From the NCBI RefSeq assembly GCF_030063305.1, contig NZ_JASISV010000001.1, forward strand, positions 806,001 to 870,000: 64,000 nt of DNA, written 5' to 3'. Position numbers and translations under genes: made by a program. The stretch comes from Salinibacterium sp. G-O1. Its GTDB lineage: Bacteria > Actinomycetota > Actinomycetes > Actinomycetales > Microbacteriaceae. Of the stretch, positions 34,561 to 43,923 are shown piece after piece. Every line of letters starts with the position of its first letter. The first letter of the stretch is position 1. The notes under the pieces were generated by a model. That model was not told the DNA's origin and searched no databases. It saw only the letters and a program-made list of their open reading frames with translations.

Positions 34561-35372
34561 CAAACACCCTGCCCGAGCACGTTCGCACCATCCTCTTCAA
34601 CCGGGTGCCCGAGGTCACCATCGCCTTCTGGGTGATCAAGATTCTCTCCACCACCACGGGCGAGACCTTCGCCGACTACCTCAACGCGGACCTCGGCCTT
34701 GGCCTGCAGATCACGACCTACATCATGGGTGCGCTTCTCATCGCATCCCTCATTGCGCAGTTCGCCACCAGGAGGTACACCTCGGGTGTCTATTGGACGG
34801 TGGTGGTGCTGGTGAGCGTGGTCGGCACTCTCGTCACCGACAACCTCACCGACGTTGCCGGAGTGCCGCTATGGGCCAGCACCATCCTCTTCAGCGCGCT
34901 GCTGGCCGTCACCTTCGGGATCTGGTTCTACCGGGAGCGCACGCTGTCGATCCACACGATCTTCTCGCGCCGCCGCGAGGCCTTCTACTGGGTTGCGATT
35001 TTGTTCACCTTCGCGCTCGGCACCGCGGCCGGTGACCTCATCACCGAGGGGCTGGGCCTCGGGTACCTCGTGGGCGTCATTCTCTTCACGTCACTCATCG
35101 GTGTCATCGCCGTCGCCAGGTTCGTGTTCAACGCCAACGCCGTCGCCTGCTTCTGGGCGGCCTACATCCTCACCCGTCCGCTCGGCGCGTCCATCGGCGA
35201 CCTGCTGTCGCAGGCGCCGGCCGACGGTGGTCTGGGTCTCGGCACGACCGTGACGAGCGTGGTGTTCCTCGTCGCCATCGTGGGTTTCGCAGCATTCCTC
35301 GGCATCAGGGTGAAGCGCCAGCGCCAGGAGGCCGTGATCGCATCGCCAATCGCAGAACCCGTCGCGGCCTAG
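34557..35372 (+). CDS. COG4705-type polytopic membrane protein with internal repeats
   Basis: A 271-residue membrane protein with about eight helices, like COG4705 membrane-anchored proteins. Four similar helix starts carry a G-T/x-x-x-D motif: TTTGETFADYL, VVGTLVTDNL, ALGTAAGDLI and PLGASIGDLL. Each has an acidic residue in the membrane, which suggests an internal repeat and an ion or metal path. The function is unknown. It lies between PAP2 and a two-component system, a setting in which COG4705 proteins are often found. Confidence 0.78.
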   Translation: MTNTLPEHVRTILFNRVPEVTIAFWVIKILSTTTGETFADYLNADLGLGLQITTYIMGALLIASLIAQFATRRYTSGVYWTVVVLVSVVGTLVTDNLTDVAGVPLWASTILFSALLAVTFGIWFYRERTLSIHTIFSRRREAFYWVAILFTFALGTAAGDLITEGLGLGYLVGVILFTSLIGVIAVARFVFNANAVACFWAAYILTRPLGASIGDLLSQAPADGGLGLGTTVTSVVFLVAIVGFAAFLGIRVKRQRQEAVIASPIAEPVAA

Positions 35373-35406
35373 CCGTAGGATCGCACCATAACGGAAGGTG
35401 GACCGT

Positions 35407-36087
35407 GTGGCCCTGCGCATCCTGGTGGTGGAGGACGAGCCCGAAATGGCGGCGCTCCTCGCCCGCGGGCTTCGTGGCGAGGGCTACACGGTCGACACCG
35501 CTGGCAACGGCATCGACGGCATCACCCTGGCCCAGCGGGAGCCCTACGACATCGCCGTGCTCGACGTCATGCTCCCCGGCATGTCGGGTTTCGAACTCTG
35601 CCGCCGTCTGCGCGAGCACACCAACGGTATGGCGATCCTGCTTCTCACCGCGAGGGATGCCGTCGACGACCGGGTGCGCGGGCTCGACTCCGGCGCCGAC
35701 GACTACCTCACCAAACCGTTCGAATTCGCCGAGCTGGCCGCTCGCCTCCGGGCGCTTCGCCGGCGGGATGCGATCGGCGCGTCCCGACTCGATATCGGGG
35801 GCCTGCAGATCGACATGACCCGCCACGAGATCACGGCGGGTGGCACCGAGCTGCGGTTGAGTCGCACCGAGTTCGACCTGCTGCGACTGCTTGCCGAAAA
35901 CTCCACCCGGGTGATGCCCCGGGCCGAAATCATCGACTCGATCTGGGGATCCGTGGCGCACATCGACCCCAACATCGTCGACCAATACGTCAGCTATGTC
36001 AGAAGGAAGCTTGAGACCGTCGGGTCGCCGGTGCGTATCGCCACCACGCGCGGCGTCGGATTCCAGCTGATCGCGCTGGACCAGTGA
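35407..36087 (+). CDS. OmpR-family response regulator
   Basis: A 226-residue regulator. The receiver domain (about 1-115) has acidic pocket VVEDEPE, phospho-acceptor Asp in VLDVMLPG, TARDA and the conserved Lys in YLTKPFEF. A winged-helix DNA-binding domain follows (about 125-222), with LSRTEFDLLRLLAEN and DQYVSYVRRKLE. GTG start 35407 with AAGGTGG upstream; a GTG 9 nt earlier is possible. Its stop overlaps the kinase start (GTGA). Confidence 0.95.
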   Translation: MALRILVVEDEPEMAALLARGLRGEGYTVDTAGNGIDGITLAQREPYDIAVLDVMLPGMSGFELCRRLREHTNGMAILLLTARDAVDDRVRGLDSGADDYLTKPFEFAELAARLRALRRRDAIGASRLDIGGLQIDMTRHEITAGGTELRLSRTEFDLLRLLAENSTRVMPRAEIIDSIWGSVAHIDPNIVDQYVSYVRRKLETVGSPVRIATTRGVGFQLIALDQ

Positions 36088-37430
36088 ATCTTTCACGCCT
36101 CACCATCCGCGCGCGCATCACCGGTGGCAGCCTGATTGTCGCGATCCTCATCTCGATCGTCGCGGGCATCGTGATCTTCTCGCAGGTGCAGCGGATCGTC
36201 AGCGACGGGCAGATCCGCGTACTCGAGAACGTCGAAAGCCCGTACCTCACAGCCCTCAGCAATGGCACCGACGAGATCGACCCTCCCGGCGCCGGCCAAC
36301 TCGTTGCGGTGATCGACCCCAGCGGGCCGGTGCGGATCAACACCCTTCCGGACGAACTGACTGAGCAGTTGGGCGCCCTGGCGGCGGAGCCCGATGACAC
36401 CCGCATTGTCTCCGCGGACTCGGAGACATTCCTCGTCAAGGTGACCAGTGTGGAGACGAGCGACGGCACCTGGAAGATCATCACAGCCAACCCTGATGAT
36501 CCGGAAGAGTCAGTGCTGCAGCAGGTCGCGTTCCTGCTCATCGCGAGCATCGCCGGAATCAATATCGCCTTCGGGGCGGCATCCTGGTTCATCGGAACCG
36601 CAGCCCTCCGGCCGGTTGGGCGGCTGAGGCGCAGCGCCGCGACTCTGGTGGCAAGCCCAGGCTCCGAGCTGCTGCCGGTCGGCCCGTCTCAGGATGAGAT
36701 CTCGGAACTCGCCGGCACCCTCAACGAGCTGATCAGCCAGCTGCGCACGTCAGCCGAACGCGAACGACAGATCGTCTCAGACGCGAGCCACGAGTTTCGC
36801 ACCCCGCTGGCGATCATCCAAACACAGCTCGAGCTTGCTCAACGCCAGGCAGACACCCTGCCGAAGATGCAGGATGACGTCGCCGCCGCCCAGCGCACGC
36901 TGGTGCGCCTGTCTGCCCTGGCAACGTCGATGCTGGAACTGTCACGCATCGACGCGCAGGCAACGCCGGGAACCTCGACGACTTTCGAGCTCGCCGCGGA
37001 GCTGGCGGATGCGGCGGACCGCGGCCGACAGCACGTCGGCCATCGAGACATCCGGATCGAATACTCCAGCAACATTGCCGAGCTTCGCACAGTGGCGGTA
37101 AGTGACGCCGACTTCGGGCGTGTTTGCGACAACCTGGTCAACAATGCGCTCGCCGCCACGGGCGTCGAGGGTGCCATCGAGCTGTCACTGGTGATCCTGG
37201 GTGACAGCATCGCTCTGCGGGTCAGCGACACCGCCGGCGGAATGGATGACGCGTTCGTGCCGCTCGCGTTCGACCGGTTCTCCCGTGCCGACCATGCCCG
37301 CACCGGCGGCGGAGCCGGCCTGGGGCTGTCGATCGTTGCGGGCATCGTGGCAGTGTCTGGCGGTGCGATCACGCTCGACAATCGCCCTGGCGATGGGCTC
37401 ACCGTCGAGGTAACCTTCCCCCTGGTCTGA
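36084..37430 (+). CDS. Sensor histidine kinase
   Basis: A 448-residue membrane kinase. TM1 is at about 12-32, followed by an extracytoplasmic sensor domain of ~120 residues and TM2 at about 148-172, then HAMP. The dimerisation helix has SDASHEFRTPLAII (phospho-His), and the ATPase domain has DNLVNNALAAT (N box), DTAGGMDD (G1) and GGAGLGLSIV (G2). It phosphorylates the response regulator just upstream. The sensor region shows no recognised fold. Overlapping GTG start. Confidence 0.94.
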   Translation: MNLSRLTIRARITGGSLIVAILISIVAGIVIFSQVQRIVSDGQIRVLENVESPYLTALSNGTDEIDPPGAGQLVAVIDPSGPVRINTLPDELTEQLGALAAEPDDTRIVSADSETFLVKVTSVETSDGTWKIITANPDDPEESVLQQVAFLLIASIAGINIAFGAASWFIGTAALRPVGRLRRSAATLVASPGSELLPVGPSQDEISELAGTLNELISQLRTSAERERQIVSDASHEFRTPLAIIQTQLELAQRQADTLPKMQDDVAAAQRTLVRLSALATSMLELSRIDAQATPGTSTTFELAAELADAADRGRQHVGHRDIRIEYSSNIAELRTVAVSDADFGRVCDNLVNNALAATGVEGAIELSLVILGDSIALRVSDTAGGMDDAFVPLAFDRFSRADHARTGGGAGLGLSIVAGIVAVSGGAITLDNRPGDGLTVEVTFPLV

Positions 37431-37434
37431 CGAA

Positions 37435-37465
37435 ACGGCCAGCCGACATTGCGTCGACTGGCCGT
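37435..37465. terminator. Bidirectional terminator between convergent kinase and repeat gene
   Basis: ACGGCCAG (37435-37442) pairs with CTGGCCGT (37458-37465), with an inner CGAC/GTCG extension around a 5-nt loop. It lies 4 nt after the kinase stop and serves both converging genes. Confidence 0.7.
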
Positions 37466-37488
37466 CAGTGTCGGCAAACAGTGGCGGG

Positions 37489-37797
37489 CTAGTTGCCAGC
37501 GTCGTCGGCCGTCTCGCCGTCGTTGGTGCCGTCTTCGACACCGCTGTCGTCTGCGGTCTCGCCATCGCTGGTGCCGTCCTCGACCCCAGCGTCGTCGGCC
37601 GTCTCGCCGTCGTTGGTGCCGTCTTCGATCCCGTTATCGTCGGCGGTCTCGCCGTCGTTGGTGCCGTCCTCAACACCGGACAGGTGCACGATGGCGGTCG
37701 TCGCGGCCTGTGCAGGAATGGCCATCACAAGACCGCCTCCCACCAGTGACAGGACGATAACGGCGGACGATGCCAGTGCGGTCTTGATCTTGCTCAT
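37489..37797 (-). CDS. Small secreted acidic tandem-repeat protein
   Basis: A 102-residue protein: signal peptide (residues 1-~33, cleaved near IPAQAATTA), then four tandem 15-residue repeats of the form G(V/I)EDGT(N/S)DGETADD plus one variable residue. The mature part is strongly acidic with no Lys or Arg, and D-x-(N/S)-D-G-E spacing resembles cation-binding loops, so Ca2+ or other metal binding is possible. No known family. ATG start with AAGGAGA upstream. It is downstream of the second kinase on the same strand, 67 nt away, and may be its target or signal partner. Confidence 0.82.
   Translation of the reverse strand: MSKIKTALASSAVIVLSLVGGGLVMAIPAQAATTAIVHLSGVEDGTNDGETADDNGIEDGTNDGETADDAGVEDGTSDGETADDSGVEDGTNDGETADDAGN
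37498..37680 (-). repeat. 45-bp coding tandem repeats (x4)
   Basis: Four 45-bp units in the small acidic protein gene, each coding 15 residues. Units differ by a few substitutions, so they are unlikely to be a simple assembly duplicate. Confidence 0.85.
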
Positions 37798-37864
37798 GAG
37801 TTCGTCTCCTTTTGCGGCGATCATTTATCGCCATGTCATCAACGCTAGAAAAGTGAACGTGGGA

Positions 37865-38800
37865 TCACCGTGAGAGCGGGATCTCCAGCGACGCCGTGGT
37901 GCCAACTCCCAGTTCCGACTCCAGATCGACCCGACCGCGGTGCAGATTCGCGATCTCCTGCACAATGGAAAGTCCGAGCCCGCGCCCGAGTGTCGCGCGG
38001 GACGCGTCAGCTCGCCAGAACCGGTCGAAGGCGAGACTGCACTGCTCTCGGGTCATGCCGACGCCTCGGTCGGCGACGGTGATTCGCGCCGCGCCGTTCT
38101 TCTTGACGACCGCGAGGGTCACCTCGGATTCGGTGGGGGAATAGCGCAGGGCATTCGTGAGCAGGTTCACCACCGCCCGGGTGAGCATCGAGGGGGCAAC
38201 CGTCACCACGAAATCCGGGGAGGTGTTGCGCAGCACACGTGACGCGTCATCCGGAGGGAGCTGGCCGATCGCGTCACTGAGGATCGAGCCGATCTCCACG
38301 TCGCGCATCGCAATATTCGTGTCGTGGGCACCACGGGAGAGCACCAGCAGGTCGTCCAGGATCTCGTTGAGTTGGGTGGTCGAGTGCAGGGAGTGGCCCA
38401 GGATGGTGCGGTATTCGAGGCTCGATCGCGGCCGGCTCAACCCGAGCTCGAGTTGAGCCTGCAGGGCGCTCAGCGGCGTGCGGAACTCGTGGGAGGCGTC
38501 GTCGACAAAGCGCTGTTGCGCTTCGAAGCTCGCCAAAATGGGCCGCATTGCGAGGGACGCAAGCAGGTAGCTGGTAACCGGGATGACGATGATCAGACCG
38601 GCATAGGCGATGAGGATGCCGGTGCGCAGGTTCGCAAAGCCCGCTTCGGCCGAGAGCACCGCGGTCTCTCCGTCGGCGACGTCGTAGTCGAAGGCGGTGG
38701 TCACGTAGGCATAGATACCCAGCCCGAAGGCTGCGAACAACACAAGCTGCACCAGGGCGTACGACAACGCGAGCCGCAGTTTTGCCCGCCGGAAGATCAT
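37865..38800 (-). CDS. Sensor histidine kinase with short external loop
   Basis: A 311-residue kinase. TM1 is at about 11-33, an external loop of ~25 residues (containing DVADGETAV) precedes TM2 at about 60-82, then DASHEFRTPLSAL with the phospho-His, LLTNALRYS (N box), DRGVGMT (G1) and GRGLGLSIV (G2). The very short sensor region suggests membrane or protein-partner sensing. Its ATG overlaps the stop of the response regulator (ATGA). Interestingly, the loop shares the DGETA string with the repeats of the small acidic protein just downstream. Confidence 0.93.
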   Translation of the reverse strand: MIFRRAKLRLALSYALVQLVLFAAFGLGIYAYVTTAFDYDVADGETAVLSAEAGFANLRTGILIAYAGLIIVIPVTSYLLASLAMRPILASFEAQQRFVDDASHEFRTPLSALQAQLELGLSRPRSSLEYRTILGHSLHSTTQLNEILDDLLVLSRGAHDTNIAMRDVEIGSILSDAIGQLPPDDASRVLRNTSPDFVVTVAPSMLTRAVVNLLTNALRYSPTESEVTLAVVKKNGAARITVADRGVGMTREQCSLAFDRFWRADASRATLGRGLGLSIVQEIANLHRGRVDLESELGVGTTASLEIPLSR

Positions 38801-39471
38801 GCGTCGATGGTGTAGCCGCTGCCGCGGAACGTCGTGATCGGATCGGGCTGCCCGTGGATGGCCAGCTTTCGGCGCAGGTACCGGATGTAGGTCTGCACCA
38901 CGTTGCTGTACCCCTCGTAGTTGCTGTCCCACGCATGGTCGATCAGGTCCGAGGCGCTTACGATCTGACCCGCGTTGCGCATCAGGTAGTCGAGCACCGC
39001 GTATTCCTTGGCGGTCAGCTCGATGCGTCGTCCGGATCTGATCACCGAGCGCGTCGACGGCTCCAGCCGCATGGTCCCGACGCTCACGGCCTCCGCGCTG
39101 GCCCGCGGCGCCCGACGCAGCAGGGCTCGAACCCGGGCCAGCAACTCCTCGATGTGGAACGGTTTGGTCAGATAGTCGTCGGCTCCCGCATCCAACCCCC
39201 GCACTTTCGAGTCTCCAGAGTCGATCGCCGTGAGCATGAGGATGGGAACCTCGGGTGACAGTTCGCGGATCCGCCGGCACAGCTCGATGCCGCCGCCGGG
39301 CAACCCGGGCAGCCGCACATCGAGAACCGCGATGTCGACCGGCTCGATCATGAAGGCGCGCAGGCCGTCGTCGGCGTCGCCGGCGACATCGACCGCGTAG
39401 CCGGCCTCCCTCAGCGTCTGAGCCAGCGAACGCTGGATGGCGACGTCATCTTCCACCACGAGAACCCGCAT
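38797..39471 (-). CDS. OmpR-family response regulator
   Basis: A 224-residue regulator: receiver with VVEDDVAI, phospho-acceptor Asp in AVLDVRLPG and YLTKPFHI, then a winged helix with ELTAKEYAVLDYLMRNAG and VVQTYIRYLRRKL. ATG 39471 has GAGGGA upstream; an earlier in-frame start would add 11 residues. It heads the minus-strand operon with its kinase and the small acidic repeat protein. The TGAGA-N3-CTCTCAGG near-palindrome lies about 70 nt upstream. Confidence 0.95.
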   Translation of the reverse strand: MRVLVVEDDVAIQRSLAQTLREAGYAVDVAGDADDGLRAFMIEPVDIAVLDVRLPGLPGGGIELCRRIRELSPEVPILMLTAIDSGDSKVRGLDAGADDYLTKPFHIEELLARVRALLRRAPRASAEAVSVGTMRLEPSTRSVIRSGRRIELTAKEYAVLDYLMRNAGQIVSASDLIDHAWDSNYEGYSNVVQTYIRYLRRKLAIHGQPDPITTFRGSGYTIDA

Positions 39472-39534
39472 GTGTCCCTCCCTGCCGGCGCCAGTGTGGC
39501 GCACTCAGGGCAGAGCGGGGTGAGGATGGCGGCC

Positions 39535-39562
39535 CTGCGCATGAGAGTCCTCTCAGGCGCAG
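39535..39562. promoter_or_regulatory. Extended dyad with TGAGA-N3-CTCTCAGG site upstream of response regulator
   Basis: A 13-nt arm (39535-39547) pairs with 39550-39562 with a single A-G mismatch. It includes TGAGAGTCCTCTCAGG (39542-39557), similar to 33789-33804. It lies 8 nt after the sufU stop and 64 nt before the response-regulator start, so it may act as operator, terminator or both. Confidence 0.55.
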
Positions 39563-39570
39563 AGCGAGCG

Positions 39571-41794
<2,224 letters not shown>

Positions 41795-41805
41795 GGGCAG
41801 TGCCC

Positions 41806-42777
41806 ATGATCTCAGCGCCCTGGATGGCGTCACTCTCCGACGCGAACCACCTGCTGATCATGTATTTCATGGGCGTCGCGTTCCTGGTGCTCAGTGCGGG
41901 GTTTGTGCGCGCCGTAGCCACGCGAGGCGAGGTGGGGGTGCGCTACAGGTCGGCCACCGTCGCCAGACTCGCCGTTCTTGGGGCCGCCGCTGTCTCGTAC
42001 CTGTTCCTGCTCATCACCTTCGTCTTCGGCTACGACGCGACGGCGACAGGATGGGAACCGAACGAACTCGCCGTCAACACCTTCGCGCTGCGGTACGCGG
42101 ACTGGTCGCTGACGGTTCCGTTGCTGTGTGCCGAGCTGCTCGCGGTAACTGCCCTCATCGGTTTCGCCTACAAGCGCGCACAGTACCTCGCCATCGCGTT
42201 CGCCTTCGGCATGATCTTCACCGGTTTCCTTGGGGCTATCGTGCTTCACGACGACGACAACCCCGGTGTCACCTCGCTCTGGTTCGGCGTGAGCGTCATC
42301 TTCTGGGTGCTCACCAACGTCGTGTTGATCCGCGCCGTCAGGACGTCGTCATCGGCGCTCACCCCCGAGGCTGGCCGGCTGCTCAGGAACGCCACCATCC
42401 TCCTGCTTACCGGCTGGGTTATTTACCCGATCGCCAGCATGATCCAGTTGTTCGCGTTCGGCGGGGAGTGGACCACCACGATGCAGGTCGTGCTGTGCAT
42501 CGCGGACATCGTGGTGAAGGTGGGCTTCAGCACGATCATCCACGATGTGGCGAAGCTGCGAACTGCCGAAGACGTCCGGGCCGGGGAAGACATGCATCCC
42601 GAGGCCATCTGGATCGCGTCGGTCAAGCTGTCCGATGCAGGCCAGGCTCCCGAAGTGATTCTGGAGCAGAGCCGCATCGTTCATTCGGCCCGAAAACGCC
42701 CCCCGTCGTCGGCGGCTCAGGGGATGTCAGCCGAAGAAGCGCAGGCCATGCCCGATTATTTGCCACCGGAAGCCTGA
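41806..42777 (+). CDS. Proton-pumping rhodopsin (proteorhodopsin-like)
   Basis: A 323-residue seven-helix retinal protein. Helix C reads RYADWSLTVPLLCAE: Asp99 (proton acceptor), Thr103 and Glu110 give the DTE pattern of outward proton pumps. Helix G has Asp234 and the retinal lysine Lys238 in CIADIVVKVGF. Leu107 stands at the spectral-tuning position, predicting green absorption. A ~73-residue cytoplasmic tail follows helix G, long for the family. No retinal- or carotenoid-synthesis gene is in the window. Light-driven proton pumping would supplement energy in a heterotroph. Confidence 0.93.
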   Translation: MISAPWMASLSDANHLLIMYFMGVAFLVLSAGFVRAVATRGEVGVRYRSATVARLAVLGAAAVSYLFLLITFVFGYDATATGWEPNELAVNTFALRYADWSLTVPLLCAELLAVTALIGFAYKRAQYLAIAFAFGMIFTGFLGAIVLHDDDNPGVTSLWFGVSVIFWVLTNVVLIRAVRTSSSALTPEAGRLLRNATILLLTGWVIYPIASMIQLFAFGGEWTTTMQVVLCIADIVVKVGFSTIIHDVAKLRTAEDVRAGEDMHPEAIWIASVKLSDAGQAPEVILEQSRIVHSARKRPPSSAAQGMSAEEAQAMPDYLPPEA

Positions 42778-42836
42778 GCCTGCGTACCACCTTGGGTGCG
42801 GCACGTCGACCCCTGTTTGGATTTCGTCAGTAGTTC

Positions 42837-42842
42837 TAGCCT
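42837..42842 (+). promoter_or_regulatory. -10 element of dps (leaderless)
   Basis: TAGCCT lies 6 nt before the ATG at 42849 and matches TANNNT. Confidence 0.52.
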
Positions 42843-42848
42843 GACATC

Positions 42849-43394
42849 ATGGCATCCTCTACCGCGCAAAAAACGAAAGCACCGGCCGCGTCAGGAGCTC
42901 GAGTCACTCGACGCCAGAACGCCGAGCACGGGTTCATCGCCTCGAAGGCCCTCAGCGACAACATGCAAAAGGTTTTGGTCGACTTGCTTGAGCTGCAGAT
43001 TCAGGGCAAGCAGGCGCACTGGAACGTCGTCGGTCGCAATTTTCGTGACACCCATCGAATCCTTGACGAAATCATCGATGCCGCCAGAGTCTTCAGTGAC
43101 GACGTTGCCGAGCGGATGCGCGCACTGCATGCGATTCCGGATGGCCGTAGCGACACGGTCGCTGCGACCACGAGCCTGCCCGCGTATCCAGCGGGAGAGG
43201 TCGACACCGTCGAGACCGTCGACCTGGTGACAGTTCGGCTCGAATCGACGGTGGCCACGATGCGCGAAGTTCACGATGAGGTCGACGAGGAAGATCCCAC
43301 CAGCGCTGACATTCTGCACGGCGTTATCGAGAAGCTCGAGCAGTTTGCCTGGATGGTGTCGGCGGAGAACCGCACCCCTTCTTCAACAAAATAG
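42849..43394 (+). CDS. dps: Dps-like DNA-protection ferritin
   Basis: A 181-residue ferritin-like protein that forms a 12-mer, oxidises and stores iron and shields DNA during stress. The ferroxidase ligands lie in QAHWNVVGRNFRDTHRILDEIIDAARVFSDDVAERM (His, Asp, Glu between subunits). An N-terminal basic tail of ~25 residues (Lys/Arg/Ala-rich) is of the kind used for DNA binding. The C-terminal helix ends EKLEQFAWMVSAENR. The start is leaderless by position. The next gene follows after 19 nt. Confidence 0.93.
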   Translation: MASSTAQKTKAPAASGARVTRRQNAEHGFIASKALSDNMQKVLVDLLELQIQGKQAHWNVVGRNFRDTHRILDEIIDAARVFSDDVAERMRALHAIPDGRSDTVAATTSLPAYPAGEVDTVETVDLVTVRLESTVATMREVHDEVDEEDPTSADILHGVIEKLEQFAWMVSAENRTPSSTK

Positions 43395-43413
43395 GCGCCA
43401 GGAGGCGACCGTG

Positions 43414-43914
43414 ATGACATCAAGCGGGAACGATCAACGAGACCGGCTCAACAACAGATTTTCCTCTGAGCTGACGTGGCGAGACGGAACTGCCGACAGC
43501 GTGCCTGCCTGGTATGCACAACTATTGACCGATCTGATTCTGGCGACCGGCGATGAGCCGATCACCTACTTCTCCGCCAAATATGTTCCGGCCCGGGACC
43601 TGGGCAGCGGTTCGGTATCGGTCGTCGCCTTCACCGACGAGATCGTCGCGTACGCGAATTTCGATTCAGACCCGAGCGCTGGCTCAAGCCCACTGGAGGT
43701 GGTCGTAACAGCACGCCGAACACTCAGCAGCTTCAGTCTGGAATCCGACATGGACGAGTTCGCGCAGGTGACCGACGCGCTGGGCACGGTGCGAATCACG
43801 GTGAACTATCCGCAGTTCAGCCGCACCCTCCCGTTGGGAGCCTCCGACTGGAGCACTCGCGACAGTGAAACCGCCGACCTGATTGCGCGACTGAGGCGCG
43901 ACGTCGTCGCCTGA
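43414..43914 (+). CDS. Unknown 166-residue protein
   Basis: No family recognised. The chain alternates short strands and helices: a probable helix VPAWYAQLLTDLILATGD, strands TYFSAKYVP, VSVVAFTDEIVAYANFD, LEVVVTARRTLSSFSLE, and a C-terminal helix. No signal peptide or membrane segment, so cytoplasmic. AGGAGG lies 8 nt before the ATG (5 nt before an adjacent GTG). It may be co-transcribed with dps; its fold looks like a small alpha/beta protein. Confidence 0.72.
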   Translation: MTSSGNDQRDRLNNRFSSELTWRDGTADSVPAWYAQLLTDLILATGDEPITYFSAKYVPARDLGSGSVSVVAFTDEIVAYANFDSDPSAGSSPLEVVVTARRTLSSFSLESDMDEFAQVTDALGTVRITVNYPQFSRTLPLGASDWSTRDSETADLIARLRRDVVA

Positions 43915-43923
43915 TTTTCGTAG

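Noticed and set aside
34557-34640. The COG4705 protein as a sensor subunit fused to the kinase
   Set aside because: It is a separate gene ending 34 nt before the response regulator. No fusion or shared domain is visible.
37498-37680. CRISPR-like direct repeats
   Set aside because: The four 45-bp units are in-frame coding repeats without spacers, inside a gene with a signal peptide and ribosome site.
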